From: Ascarosepion bandense
Lineage: Eukaryota; Mollusca; Cephalopoda; Sepiida; Sepiidae
Assembly (NCBI GenBank): GCA_037127315.1
Contig: JBBBDQ010000330.1
Coordinates: 7,858,501-7,922,500 of the forward strand
Direction of reading: 5' to 3'
Length of the DNA stretch: 64,000 nt
Shown here: one piece after another, positions 43,241-55,469 of the stretch
Layout of the letters: each line of letters starts with the position of its first letter
Numbering within the stretch: position 1 is the first letter of the stretch
Program-made: the position numbers and the translations under genes
Notes under the pieces: model-generated
The model's database searches: none
Told to the model about the DNA's origin: nothing
Seen by the model: the letters and a program-made list of their open reading frames with translations, nothing else

Positions 43241-43283
<43 letters not shown>
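42941..43283. repeat. Hairpin of 42-base arms between two (TA)n tracts
   Basis: Arms 43115-43156 and 43182-43223 are near-perfect inverted copies (ACTCGGAGTTTCATGCGTTA on one side). The loop is about 25 bases. (TA)n tracts lie at 42941-42979 and 43226-43283. TA-flanked hairpins suggest a Tc1/mariner-type MITE. Confidence 0.8.
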
Positions 43284-43285
<2 letters not shown>

Positions 43286-43496
43286 TCCCTTGTGTAAATT
43301 AATTGAAAATACTACTTTAGTTTTCTTTCTTTTACTATACGGATTTGTATCGATGTTCAGTGATATGAATCTATTTTCGGGGTGTACGATGGAATTTGTT
43401 GGGCCTTGAAAAATACAGCGACATCTGTGATTGCATCAGATTTTTATCCCGCCCAGACACTATTGTCGATTAGTTGTCCTACGGCCGTTGTCTGCG

Positions 43497-43720
43497 ATGG
43501 ACGTTACTCCAAGGAAACGTACGAAAATTGTAACGCTGCACAACCACACTGGCAAGCTTTACAGAGAAATTCGCAGATATTCTTGGTGTCAGACTTTCAT
43601 ATGTCAGTTGTGGAAAGAAAATGCGGTCGGAAGAGAAAAACAACGCCAAAAGATGAGGCATCTGTGATCAGGGAAAGTGTGAAAGATCCCAGGAAGACAT
43701 TATTCGTTTTGTTTCAATTA
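43497..43720 (+). pseudogene. Tc1/mariner transposase N-terminal fragment
   Basis: MDVTPRKRTKIVTLHNHTGK opens like the DNA-binding helix-turn-helix of Tc1-type transposases. Then, in another frame, FADILGVRLSYVS, and in a third, KCGRKRKTTPKDEASVIRES with SVKDPRKT. Two frameshifts and loss of the whole catalytic part. It is not the same family as the element at 57680-59242. Confidence 0.65.
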
Positions 43721-43847
43721 ATTTGAACAAGGGCATATATATATATATATATTGAAAACAGAAATAGGAGTTGTTCCAACGAGAGAAATGGATATAGGAG
43801 AAAAAACAAAAAACAAAAAACAAAAAAACAAAAAAAAACCCCAAAAA

Positions 43848-43883
43848 ACCTGAGAAGCCGTGAACGTTAGGTTCAAAGTGTAG

Positions 43884-43934
<51 letters not shown>

Positions 43935-44095
43935 TTGCATTTTGTATAATACATTATGTGTCCATGTTGCAAGTCCAAAGCTGAATCTCTTCAGGTGAAT
44001 AAATTTGTGACCTTACATATTGAGATCTGTTTACCTTTCCAAAGACAAACAGATCTCGATATGTAAGGTCACAAATGTATTATACAAAAGGGAGA

Positions 44096-44138
<43 letters not shown>

Positions 44139-44175
44139 ACACTTTAAACAAAGACTTCACGGCTTCTCACACTTT
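43848..44175. repeat. Fold-back element with complementary (TTA)n and (TAA)n arms
   Basis: Outer arms pair (GAGAAGCCGTGAACG near 43852 with CACGGCTTCTC near 44158, and AAAGTGTA with TACACTTT). Next the (TTA)n tract 43886-43933 faces the (TAA)n tract 44096-44139. The inner arms 44000-44031 and 44047-44077 pair over about 31 bases (TGTGACCTTACATATTGAGA). The whole unit is a nested hairpin of about 330 bases. Positions 44176-44496 hold nothing else recognised. Confidence 0.82.
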
Positions 44176-44496
44176 TTTTTACCTATGTATAAGTCTACCA
44201 TTTAGGAGTTAATCAATACTAATGGTTTGTAAGTTTGTCTAGAAATTCACCAAATGTCTTTTTTGTCTCTTTGTCATCGTGTATCCAAATTTAAAGGTTG
44301 CGTGTTTGTGTCTATTATAGGTAGGTTGGTGTGCATACGGAAGCAGATAAAGAAGAAGCATATAAAAGAATTGGGTCTCTACCTCGGACAGTTCTATATT
44401 TTTATATAAATTATCCTGAAACAAAGTTCTCAATGTTTCTTGAATATGTCCGTTTCGTTTTTCTGGTCTCGAAGTAAAGGTAAGTAAAAATAAGAA

Positions 44497-47400
44497 TCGT
44501 TACAATGGTCGAGGTCAAGTAAGCCGTGCGCAGTATTGGAACGGCCAAAAATAAGTTTGTAATTGCCTCATTGTTGTAGGGACAACATGGTTATAATGGT
44601 CGAGTCCAAGTCGGATTTGCGCTGAGTTGGAACGACTAAAGAAAAGTTAATAGCCTTATTGTTGTAGGAACGACATGGTTATAATGATCAAGACTAGATC
44701 GGCTTTGCGCTGTGTTGGAACGACTAAAGAAAAGTTTGTAAATGCCTCATTGTTTTAGGGACAACATGGTTATAATGGTCGAGTCCAAGTCGGATTTGCG
44801 CTGAGTTGGAACGACTAAAGAAATATTTGTTATATTGCCTCATTGTTATAGGGAAGACTTGGTTATAATGGTAGAGCCCAAGTCGGCTTTGCCCTGAGTA
44901 CGAAGGAGTAAAGAAATGTTTGTAAATGCCTCATTGTTGTAGAGACGGCATGGTTATAATGATCAAGCCAAGATCGGCTTTGCGCTGAGTTGGAACGACT
45001 AAAAAAGTTTGTAATTGCCTCATTGTTGTAGGGACAACATATTTATAATGGTCGAGTCCAAGTCGGATTTGCACTGAGTTTGAACGACTAAAGAAAAGCT
45101 TGTAAGTGTGGTCATTGTTGTAGGGGCAACATGGTTATAATGGTCGGGTCCAAGTCGGATTTGCCCTGAGTTGGAACGACTAAAGAAATGTTTTTAATTG
45201 CCTCATTGTTGTAGGAACGACATGTTTATAATGGTCGAGCCCAAGTGGGCTTTGCGCTGAGTGTAACGACTAAAGAAATGTTCGTAATTGCCTCATTGTT
45301 TTAGGGACGACATGTTTATAATGGTCGAGCCCAAGTCGGCTTTGTGCTGAGTTGGAACGACTAAAGAAAATTTTGTAAATGCCTCATTGTTGTAGGGACG
45401 ACATGGTTATAATAATCATGCCTAGATCGGCTTTGCGCTGAGTGGGAACGACTTAAGAAAAGTTTGTAAATGCCTCATTGTTGTAGGGTACAACATGGTT
45501 ATAAATGTCCAGTCCAAGTCGGAATTGCGATGAGTTGGGACGACTAAAGAAATATTTGTAATTGCTTCATTGTTGTGGGAATGACATGTTTATAATGGTC
45601 GAGCCCAAGTCGGCTTTGTGCTGAGTTGGAACGACTAAAGAAATATTTGTAAATGCCTCATTGTTGTAGGGACGACATGGTTATAATGATCAAGCCTAGA
45701 TCGGTTTTGCGCTTAGTTGGTACGACTAAATAAAAGTTTGTAATTGCCTCATTGTTGTAGGGACAACATGGTTGTAATGGTCGAGTCCAAGTCGGATTTG
45801 CGCTGGGTTGGAACAACTAAAGAAATATTTGTAATTGCCTCATTGTTGTAGGGACAACATGGTTAAAATTGTCGAGCAAAAGTCGACTTTGCACTGAGCT
45901 GGAACGACTAAAAAAGAAATGTTCGTAATTGCCTCATTGTTGTAGGAACGACATGTTTATAATGGTGGAGCCCAAGTCGGCTTTGCGCTGAGTTGGGACG
46001 ATTCTAAAGAAATATTTGTAACTGCCTCATTGTTGTAGGGACGACATGGTTATAATGGTCGAGCCCAAAGTCGTTTACTTGCCTTTGAGTTGGAACGACT
46101 AAATAAAAGTTTGTAAATTCCTCATTGTTGTAGGGACAACATGGTTATAATGGTCGAGCACAGGTCGGCTTTGCGCTGAAGTTGCAACGACTTAAGTAAT
46201 GTTTGTAATTGTCTCATCGTTGTAGGGGCAACATGGTTATAATGGTCGTGTCCAAGTCGGATTTGAGCTGGAACGACTAAAGAATGTTTGTAATTGCCTC
46301 ATTGTTGTAAGAGAATGGCATGTTTATAATGGTCGAGCCCAAGTGGCGGCTTTGTGCTGAGTTGGAACGACTAAAGAAAATTTTGTAAATGCCTCATTGT
46401 TGTAGGGACGACATGGTTATAATAATCATGCCTAGATCGGCTTTGCGCTGAGTGGGAACGACTTAAGAAAAGTTTGTAAATGCCTCATTGTTGTAGGGTA
46501 CAACATGGTTATAAATGTCCAGTCCAAGTCGGAATTGCGATGAGTTGGGACGACTAAAGAAATATTTGTAATTGCTTCATTGTTGTGGGAATGACATGTT
46601 TATAATGGTCGAGCCCAAGTCGGCTTTGTGCTGAGTTGGAACGACTAAAGAAATATTTGTAAATGCCTCATTGTTGTAGGGACGACATGGTTATAATGAT
46701 CAAGCCTAGATCGGTTTTGCGCTTAGTTGGTACGACTAAATAAAAGTTTGTAATTGCCTCATTGTTGTAGGGACAACATGGTTGTAATGGTCGAGTCCAA
46801 GTCGGATTTGCGCTGGGTTGGAACAACTAAAGAAATATTTGTAATTGCCTCATTGTTGTAGGGACAACATGGTTAAAATTGTCGAGCAAAAGTCGGCTTT
46901 GCACTGAGCTGGAACGACTAAAGAAATGTTCGTAATTGCCTCATTGTTGTAGGAACGACATGTTTATAATGGTGGAGCCCAAGTCGGCTTTGCGCTGAGT
47001 TGGGACGACTAAAGAAATATTTGTAACTGCCTCATTGTTGTAGGGACGACATGGTTATAATGGTCGAGCCCAAGTCGGCTTTTCGCTGAGTTGGAACGAC
47101 TAAATAAAAGTTTGTAAATTCCTCATTGTTGTAGGGACAACATGGTTATAATGGTCGAGCACAGGTCGGCTTTGCGCTGAGTTGCAACGACTTAAGTAAT
47201 GTTTGTAATTGTCTCATCGTTGTAGGGGCAACATGGTTATAATGGTCGTGTCCAAGTCGGATTTGAGCTGGAACGACTAAAGAATGTTTGTAATTGCCTC
47301 ATTGTTGTAGGAATGGCATGTTTATAATGGTCGAGCCCAAGTCGGTTTTGTGCTGAGTTGGAACGACTAAAGAAAATTTTGTAAATTCCTCATTGTTGTT

Positions 47401-47655
47401 GGGACGACATGGTTATAATGACCATGCCTAGATCGGCTTTGCGCTGAGTTGGAACGACTAAAGAAACGTTTGTAATTGCCTCATTGTTGTAGGGACAACA
47501 TGGTTATAATGGTCTAGTCCAAGTCGGCTTTGCGCTGAGCTGGAACGACTAAAGAAAATTTTGTAATTGCCTCATTGTTGTAGGGTACAACATGGTTATA
47601 ATGGTCGAGCCCAAGTCTGCACTTTGATGAGTTGGAGAGAATAAAGAAAAGATTG
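44497..47655. repeat. Satellite of about 92 bp with duplicated 1.01-kb higher-order block
   Basis: About 34 units, each with a GACATGGTTATAATGGTCGA-type start, AAGTCGG(C/A)TTTG, GAGTTGGAACGACTAAAGAA and GCCTCATTGTTGTAGGGAC. Blocks around 45310-46320 and 46320-47330 repeat the same order of variant units at an offset of 1010 bases (for example 45361 equals 46371), i.e. about 11 units per block. The first block has small indels relative to the second. No coding content. Confidence 0.95.
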
Positions 47656-48639
47656 ATTTACTACATAGGAGAATGTTTTGGAATGCACGTTAGATTACTT
47701 TGAATCGGAAAGTGCTGAAAGAGTTCAGTCGTCAAGGATCGGCAAAACGAACGTGTCCCAGAGGGGCGGGCTATTGTTCGTACTACTACATCTGAATGCA
47801 AGGGGGTAAAAGAAAAAGAGGTAGGAAAATATGCCTGTTGATAGACTTAAACAGCGCCACCTAATGCAAGTTGGTTAAAAAAAGATCCTGTTGGTTTATT
47901 TCGAGCATTATAGGAAAATGAATATCCTTTTTATATATTATTACTTATTATATTTGTTATTTTATTGATTCCAATTCATTTTCTCACATATATTTCTAAA
48001 CAGGACTCCTACTTTGTGCTTTCCGGATTAAGTTATTCAAATTCTTTTATCTTTGTTTTGTTTAACTATAAAATAGAAATGTCGCTCAAAATGTCGCTCA
48101 AAGATGTCTGAGCCTGAAATTTATAGCCGATATTCTTCAATGACATTTCCGGTCACCGTAAAATTATGACTTAGAAAAGAAAAAAAGTGTTCTTCTTTTT
48201 TCATTTGTCGTACGGTTAATGGTCACCAGAGAATCATGAATGTTAACCTCTGATATCATATATATTATAAGTATGCAAAAAAAAAAAAATCATTCAGAGT
48301 TATGATCGTGTTTATTGCTGCAATAAAAATCCAGTAAAAAAAAAAAATGTAGAATAAAAAAAAGAAAAAAAATATCTTTCTTGAATTCATTTAGATATTT
48401 GAATGAATTTTGATCCAAGAATTCATAGTTATGAATTTCAAATAAGGTATGATTCAATAAACACATCAATCAAAATTATTAACAGAAACAGCATCATTTG
48501 TTTAATTAATATTTTGTTTGTGGTATGATCAATAAGAACCCATTAAAATCCAGATAAAACGCTATTTTGAGTAATCTTAATATGACTAGTCTCTCTGTCA
48601 AGGTTAACAACTGATCTAATGTTGTTTTGTGACTGGTAC
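47656..48639. other. Spacer without recognised feature
   Basis: No member of the repeat families and no convincing ORF. Becomes AT- and A-rich after about 47920. The first 200 bases beyond the satellite are of higher complexity. Confidence 0.4.
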
Positions 48640-48795
48640 AGCAGGAACATAGGAAAGCAGCGAATAACTTACCTAATGGGCTTGGGCAAATATTTGTCGG
48701 GGATTAGCAGAGATAGCAAAAAGACCAGACTTACTTTGAGTTACAAAGTTGCGGAGAGCCATGATCGCCCACGTCTTGAAGGAACGCAGCAGCTT
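48640..48795 (+). mobile_element. RTE LINE C-terminal fragment
   Basis: + strand reading GKQRITYLMGLGKYLSGISR, then in another frame LRRAMIAHVLKE. This is the usual end of RTE-type proteins (RQRITYL...W, LWRAMIA..LKGHG). Truncated on the left. Confidence 0.7.
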
Positions 48796-48978
48796 GTTCA
48801 GCCACTTTCATCTTCGTCGACTATTGTAGCATGCCATCGAGAAGATATAGGAGAGAAGACATGAATAAGCTGATTCATGCCTTTCTCAGAGTCATTAGCA
48901 TAAAGCAAATGTAGTCTAAATCGGAATTCGAACCCGCTTCACCGAATCTAGTGTCTGTGTCGATAACATTTCCACCAC
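48796..48978 (-). repeat. Possible third tRNA-derived SINE (family C)
   Basis: On the - strand, GCAGTGGTGGAAATG (A-box-like) and GGGTTCGAATTCCG (B-box-like) are spaced as in a tRNA head (48978 to about 48905). A body with GAGAAAGGCATGAATCAG follows. Only one copy in the window, so the extent is inferred. Confidence 0.5.
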
Positions 48979-48999
48979 TGCGTATCTCAGTTTACATAT

Positions 49000-49615
49000 T
49001 TGATTAAAACACTAGTGTTTACGTGTGTGTACCTACGTATGTGCATGTATACGAATGTGAGTGTGCTTGCGAATGTGAGAATGTAAGTGTGTGAACGTTT
49101 GTATGCATGTGTAAGTGTGAGGGTATGCGTATGTGTTAGAATGAGTGTGTGCATGTGTGTTGGAGTGTGTGGTTTTGTGTATGTGATTGTGTGTGACCGA
49201 GTGAACGTGTGAGACATTGTGTGAGTCCGTGTGTAATTGTGTCTATGAGTGTGTTTATGCGTGTGATAGATTAAGAGCGTGTGGCTGTGTGTGTAGAAGT
49301 GTGTGTGTGTGTGTGTGATTTTGTGTGACTGAATGTGTACGTGAGGCATTGTGTGAGTGTGTGTGTGTAAATTGTGTCTATGAGTGTGTTTATGCGTGTG
49401 ATAGATTTTGAGAGTGTGATTATGCGTGTAGAGGTGTGCATGTGTGTGTGTGTGATTTTGTGTGACAGAATGTGTGCGTGAGACATTGTGTGAGTGTGTG
49501 TCATTGTGTCTATGGCTGTTTATAAGTGTGAGAGATTGTGAGAGTATGCGTGTGGATGTGTGTATGAGCGTGAGTTGTGTGTGTGAATATGTGAATACCT
49601 GTATATGTACACGCA
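49000..49615. repeat. TG-rich minisatellite, period about 133
   Basis: GAGACATTGTGTGAG-type landmarks recur at about 49211, 49344 and 49478. Open frames on the - strand (His/Thr-rich) follow from the dinucleotide composition. Bordered at 49620-49655 by (TC)n and (CA)n. Confidence 0.8.
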
Positions 49616-49655
49616 CTTACACTTTCTCTCTCTCTCTTTCTCTCTCACACACACA

Positions 49656-50430
49656 TGTGAATAGACAAATCTTGTCATCTTGCTTCGGTTAAAATCTCTT
49701 TTATGCTTCAATGATTTTATATTTTCTTTCAATCTCTCTATATATGCGATAGATTTGAGTGTTCGGATCGTGGCAGTTTTTCTTTGTCTTTTCTTTTCAT
49801 TCAGAATTAAAAATAACAATGAATAAATCCGACAAATAAAAACAAAAAAAAATATAATTAAGAAAATGGCATAAAAGTCAAAAATTGCTCGTAGGAACTA
49901 AAAAAAAACATGACTGTCAGCGTATTATTACAAGAAATAAAACTTTAAATCGTAGACACCGACAAGCTGCCACATTCAAATTAGGGTTTACATATTAGAA
50001 TTCAGTTTATTGGCAAACACTATCTATTTTTAATACTATAATTTCTTTAAAATCAACCAGTCAGTTGACTATCATTTTAAAATCTGTCATGATGTCACTA
50101 AAAAATAATGACCCTGTTTATCATTGCATCAAACAGACTTTAGTTTATAGAGCGTTCTTCGAATAAAAACGAAAGTAAATTTATTTCAACGATCTATATA
50201 CTTTATATAAAAAACTCTAGATAATTTTTTTAACCATTTAAGATCTACTTTTAAAGCGAAACATCCGGTATCATTTTTATTCAAGTAGGTACATTTATAT
50301 ATCATTGCGTTAAAGAAGAAGTCGATATAAGGTATTCAACTAGATTTTATGATTTTTATTCCCTAATAAATTCGTGGCGTTTATTCATGTCTTAGACTCA
50401 AAGCTTGAAATAATCATTGCGGTAATCACT
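49656..50430. other. Spacer without recognised feature
   Basis: AT-rich, no family match, no ORF that looks coding. Confidence 0.4.
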
Positions 50431-50640
50431 CGGGGGTCATATCGCGACAAGAACGGAAGCAGCTATTTTCGCTGAATCACAGAATTCTTCTTCATTACGC
50501 ATGCGTCATTGAACCAAGCTTTTCTTGCCGGTGGCAGTAAAGATGGTGGCTCTGACGGTGTGGGAATATCATGAATTTGCGGTTGGGAATATCTGGAGAG
50601 CTAGTCAAGTGTCTCTTTCTGATGAAGTCACTTGATTGAA
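50431..50640 (+). promoter_or_regulatory. Possible promoter-like segment
   Basis: A higher-GC, non-repeat stretch with the palindrome ACGCATGCGT (50497-50506, NRF-1-like) and AAGATGG in a YY1-like or start context (50539-50545). The ATG there opens only about 30 codons, with possible GT donors but no recognisable product. Purely suggestive. Confidence 0.2.
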
Positions 50641-50677
50641 CAAGGAAATTTGAAGGCTCACTGTCTACCTTTCTTTC

Positions 50678-50682
<5 letters not shown>

Positions 50683-50737
<55 letters not shown>
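50683..50737. repeat. (GA)n microsatellite
   Basis: About 27 AG units. Near it (50871-50940) is an A-rich AAAC tract. Confidence 0.92.
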
Positions 50738-50739
<2 letters not shown>

Positions 50740-51076
50740 GCTGAATTAATAAATTGAAAAGGAATGGGGAAGGAATAGAGATATTTCGTCTTGGCAGGGG
50801 GTGCTGTTAAAATATATAGATAAATAGATAGATGCATGGAAGTAAGGGGGTAACGTCAAGCCGAAGAAAAAAATAAACAAACAAACAAACAAAAACCAAA
50901 CAAACAAAAAAAAAAACAAAAAACAAAAAACAAGCAAGAAAGCAGCAGCGAATAAATACGCATTCACCATGAGGAATTTTCTTTCTCTTTCAGATGGAAA
51001 GAAATTACTAAAATTTATAGAATTTCTAGATTTAATAGCATTTACTTCAAGTATTGCAGGCAGATATTAATACTCT

Positions 51077-51188
<112 letters not shown>

Positions 51189-51632
51189 CATGCGGTGTAG
51201 ATATAGAAGAATCCAAAGGAGTATCCTGTACATACAGTGGTAGGATAACTCTCTAAGAGAGCTCTAAATATATATGTATATAAATACATATAGAGCAAAT
51301 ATAAGAAAAATTAAGACAGACACGTTATTTCAGGCGAACCATCATCAGCATCCGTCTTCATTGTACAAAAGATTTTACACGAATGAAATTCACAAAGACC
51401 TAAAAAAGGAATAAAAATAAAGGTCGCTCCCTTAAAAGAGAACATTTAAGAAAAATACATCATTACATCATTACATCAGTTCGGCGAATACACACACATA
51501 TTCATACATAAGCATATATATACGCAACATATAATCAAAGAGTACGCGTATGAGCGGATGTCAACTAAAATCTAAAGATACATTCAGCCTGTCAGTTAGA
51601 CTGCTGACCCATAGATTTGGAACGTAAAGAAA

Positions 51633-51658
51633 GTGGAGAGAGAGAGAGAGAGAGATAG

Positions 51659-51727
<69 letters not shown>
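51633..51727. repeat. (GA)n interrupted by (GATA)n
   Basis: GA tract, about five GATA units, then another GA tract of about 25 units. Confidence 0.92.
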
Positions 51728-51730
<3 letters not shown>

Positions 51731-51883
51731 GTTTATATAATTCATATTGCAATGACACTGAGGAGATATTATTCACAGTTTCTGGGAGATAACGCATAAT
51801 CTAGAGTGAGCAGTAGTTGAATAAGATCAGCATATTCAAAACCTTGGTCACGATGATTTGCGACTTCGTGCTAGTTATACAGG

Positions 51884-52032
51884 GATCGTTTTCTCGAGGC
51901 GATATTATCAAGGTGGACCTGGAAACAATAGTAGTTAAGAAGTAGTTCTACTCTCCTCAAAACCTCTAATCTCCCGATCAGAGACCTTGATGCCAGATGT
52001 AGTTTATCGTCATACCCAGGACTAATTTTTAC
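51884..52032 (-). repeat. Unclassified dispersed repeat remnant
   Basis: The reverse complement aligns with 3062-3180. An A-rich run (52037-52107) adjoins. The following 52108-52431 has nothing recognised. Confidence 0.55.
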
Positions 52033-52431
52033 TGTAAAAAATACAAAAAAAAAAAAAAACACAAAGAAAACAACAAAAAAACAAAACAAAACAAAACAAA
52101 AAAAAAGTGTGTCTACTTTAACACGTGTATACACAAAATTTACGTATACCATAAAATGGTATTATAGAAGTATTCGTAATCCATTTCAATAATTTGAAAC
52201 AATTTGGCATTTTACAGCGTATACAAATCTATGATTGGCATGATTACGTAGCATAGCGTTACTCAAGTGTTGAGGAGTAGTTTCGCAATGTAGGTTATAA
52301 TCGGCCTATGTCGGTTGCTAATCGACTTAACGCACCCAAAATGTTAGGAAATTGGTAATCTTCCACTGAAAGCTGATTCCTTAGTATTCGGCTAACTGCC
52401 GACTAATATCAAATGCCTTAGTTCAACTATG

Positions 52432-52545
52432 TCCAAACTAGAACTAACTAGTAGTTCTACAGAACTCCAATAGAATTCTAAAGAACTCCTATGAACTTCC
52501 CAAGAACTTCTCAAGAATTTCTCTCGTTAACTTCCTGTTAACTCT
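52432..52545. repeat. Short degenerate tandem repeat (AGAACTYC units)
   Basis: AGAACT and CAAGAACTTC-type units recur about every 15-16 bases between 52440 and 52525. Confidence 0.6.
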
Positions 52546-52779
52546 AATTGATATAGGAGGGAGAGTCCATTATCTGAGGAATAGGTGTGTTTCCCCATAA
52601 CATAAAGAAATTAACTTGACCAGCTCAAACGTTGGGTATTATTGCTAGTATATATATTTTCAGAGTGAAATGTTTCCTATTTGTTCAAATTTTTAGGATG
52701 CCTTTTCAGCTCGCAATCTCTACCTGGATTTCCTTTCTATTAAAACTGTCATGTCGTCTATTCGTAAGTGAAGGAGTTT

Positions 52780-52845
52780 CAGGTCGGGTAACAAAGACCT
52801 CCACTTCAAAATGGTGGGATATTTGTGCTTCCGGTAAGTGGACAC
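52780..52845 (+). promoter_or_regulatory. Possible promoter or first-exon segment
   Basis: AAAATGGTGGG and GCTTCCGG (reverse of the ETS core CCGGAAGC), followed at once by a consensus splice donor GTAAGT (52834-52839). An open stretch continues in both directions, but no product is recognised. Weak evidence; it could be chance. Confidence 0.2.
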
Positions 52846-53045
52846 GTTCTTTGTGGCTGATTACTCGATTTGAACCATTTTCGGAAAGGAAGCATGATTT
52901 CCAGGGCATTTCTGCATAGCTTTGACGTAGCATACTCATTGGACACACGTAGAGGCATATATAAATAGGGATAGCGCCTTAAATGGCTCAGCTGACATTG
53001 TATCATTCTAAGAACGTCATTCTCTCTAAGAACGTCATTCTCTCA

Positions 53046-53435
53046 CCCCTCGCACTCTATAGCCCGGCGTTGCTCGGGTGTAATGAAAGCTTTAAAACTA
53101 ATCCATGATCCTGAAGCTCAGACTCTTTGGACGTTGGCACGAAAGACTAAAAAGCAATAGTTGTTTACAGTTAAAGCGAAACCGTAGACTGAAAGAAAAA
53201 TGAATGGATGTAAGTCAAATTTTGATTTCCTGGTATTAATATCAATTAAGCTTTTTTCGGCGTAAACTGAATTTTGAAGGCTAAATAAGTCCTCTGAGTA
53301 AATGGTATCATGGCTGAGACTAAGAACTACAATTATACCTACTTAGAGCCAAACCCGAATTAAAAACTAAAATAAAAGGGCTGAACACAATACAAACATA
53401 CAGGCAGATAAACAGACACACACACAAACATCTTG

Positions 53436-53500
<65 letters not shown>

Positions 53501-53760
53501 CGATTTTCTGCACTATTCTAAGAACTGCAACCTTGAAACTTCTGAATATCGTTTCTTATATCTTTGTCTATGAGTGTATCAAATTTGATTAAAATCGGAA
53601 CCACTCCTTCTATAACCCGATTTTTTCGATTATCGATTTTCGATATTTATCGGGAGTACCTCGGCACAAAACATAGCTAAGAACACTTGCAGACGCTTAT
53701 AGTACAACTGTGTAAATTTTCAAGAAAATCGGTTCAGCCGTTTCGGAGTCTTTAGGTAAC

Positions 53761-53825
<65 letters not shown>

Positions 53826-53870
53826 GACAAAGTTCCATTTATAAATAAGTTTATATATATATATATATAT
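53046..53870 (-). mobile_element. Helitron-like element, copy 4
   Basis: Same order as copy 1, with greatly expanded (TA)n (53441-53498) and (AC)n (53765-53820) tracts. The hairpin CCCGAGCAACGCCGGG is best preserved here (53058-53080 reversed). The terminal CTAG is missing, and the 5' end lies in an AT tract. A duplicated TAAGAACGTCATTCTCTC precedes it (53008-53043). Confidence 0.75.
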
Positions 53871-54819
53871 CTATTGTGTATTTGGGCAGCAACCGCTGTT
53901 TTATACATGTTTTATTAAAGACGACTGATAAAGTTTCTCAGTTAAGCTCTTTATTTGATTTTCCTTGTGTTCATATACGGCTTTTCTTTTCTGGACATAA
54001 AATGTGTAAAAATTGGCCGAATGTTCTCTGTATCCAAGCGCTTTCGGTTATTCTTTTAGAAGTTATCAAATATGTTTGTATTTTTGTTTTTAACTGAATG
54101 TGTAGATTTTTGTATGCATCTACATAGAGTAATGGGAATATTTTTTTCAAACACGGTCAGCACATCAACTATGAACACGGTCACAATGTGCTCATTGTGC
54201 ACACTGTAGTAGATAACCACGGATTTTTAATTTTTATCACCAACGGTGCCTGTAACAATGGCGCATATCATATCTATATCTAGGCTTATATCGAGTGGGT
54301 ACGTGTAGCGTCCTTTAGCTTCCATTGGATGTGGAGGTCACGATACCGGACACAGCGTTTTACCTGGATATTTTGCAATTTGGACATTGAAGAACTGGCA
54401 AGTTGTAACTTGATCCGTCATGGATGTAATGGTTTCGGATTAATGATAGGGTTCCTGTGTCATATGGACCCCATGAAGCCATGGATCCCGGTTGTCAATA
54501 AGGCATTGTGTGCATTAGTGGTGGTTCTATGTTGGTGTTGATAAGTTCACGTAACATAGGCTGTTATTGCTGATCCGCCTATCGTCGGCATCTGCTTGCA
54601 TCTGAGGATTTTGATAGTCATACTCTCTCCCTATTCTTTTACCCCTCCCTGACGGAGGTTGAGGAGATATACGTAAAGCTCCATCTTACTCTTGAAGAGA
54701 TGTAACAAGGAGTCACAGAGGAGTGAGGATAGTGCACGCGGTTGGGCGAATCGGGTCTTCCTCTTCAGTGGTTGGACGCAAACCTCTTGGTCCCACCAGA
54801 TTGTCTCACGCTAGGAAGG
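53871..54819. other. Spacer, unassigned
   Basis: An open stretch at 54329-54541 is not recognised as any family. After 54550 the composition resembles the LINE fragment that follows. No host gene seen. Confidence 0.35.
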
Positions 54820-55320
54820 CCAATTTGAAGCAACGGTTTCCATGGTCTCAAATTCGAGTTTATCTCGTGTCAGGGATGCCTTCGGTTGATCCTTGAAGCC
54901 TCGTTTTGGAACTCCATGTAGACTCCTGATGCTGGTGAGCTACGAGAGAGTTGAGTGGGAGGCATTATGGACAGATGACTCATTCAGAGGAGACGATATT
55001 GAAGGACGGTAACCTTGATGATGGGGAGAGATGTCCAGGAGAGAACCTCGTTGTTGGTGATGCGACCCCCTCAACTGATGCGAAGGAGTTCTCGGAGGTT
55101 GGCTTGCTAGAATCGCTCTAGACGTTTGATGTCCTGACAATACAACTTCTGAATCTTGCAAACGTATAGAAGTGGGAGGACCACGACTTAGAAGACCAGG
55201 ATGTTGCTTCTTATGGTGATTGCTGAGGTTGTATAGGTCCAATGTTTGGGCGATTGTTTTAGTTTCTATATTAAAATCGTGTTTTGTTGCTTTTTGGTCT
55301 TTTCTGTATATTTCAGTTAT
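54820..55320 (-). mobile_element. LINE RT C-terminal fragment (non-RTE type)
   Basis: On the - strand in shifting frames: VVVLPLLYVCKIQKLYCQ, DIKRLERF, LRELLRIS, RITNNEVLSWTSLP, then a NLRPWKP piece. This corresponds to the common LINE pattern LLYGCE.W......KRL..FH...LR.IL.I.W.D.I...EVL. The exact clade is uncertain. Confidence 0.55.
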
Positions 55321-55469
55321 GTTGTCCTTGAGCAATTTGTCGTGTTTTTTTGGGGGTGGATAGTAAGAGTGCTGGATTGCTACTTGATATCTGTCCTTCT
55401 GTATTGAAGTGAATGTTGGACGATCTCACCAAAGATGAAGAAGAGGCTCGAGGCAGCAAGAACTTTAGC

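Noticed and set aside
44497..47655. CRISPR-like array
   Set aside because: The units are contiguous tandem repeats without unique spacers, in an animal genome.
48987..49616. 209-codon His/Thr-rich open frame on the - strand
   Set aside because: Produced by a TG-rich minisatellite; composition is that of a CA dinucleotide tract.
52632..52948. Overlapping open frames of about 95 and 80 codons on the two strands
   Set aside because: No recognisable domain, no splice structure consistent with either frame, and the two contradict each other. Only the promoter-like motifs were kept as a weak note.
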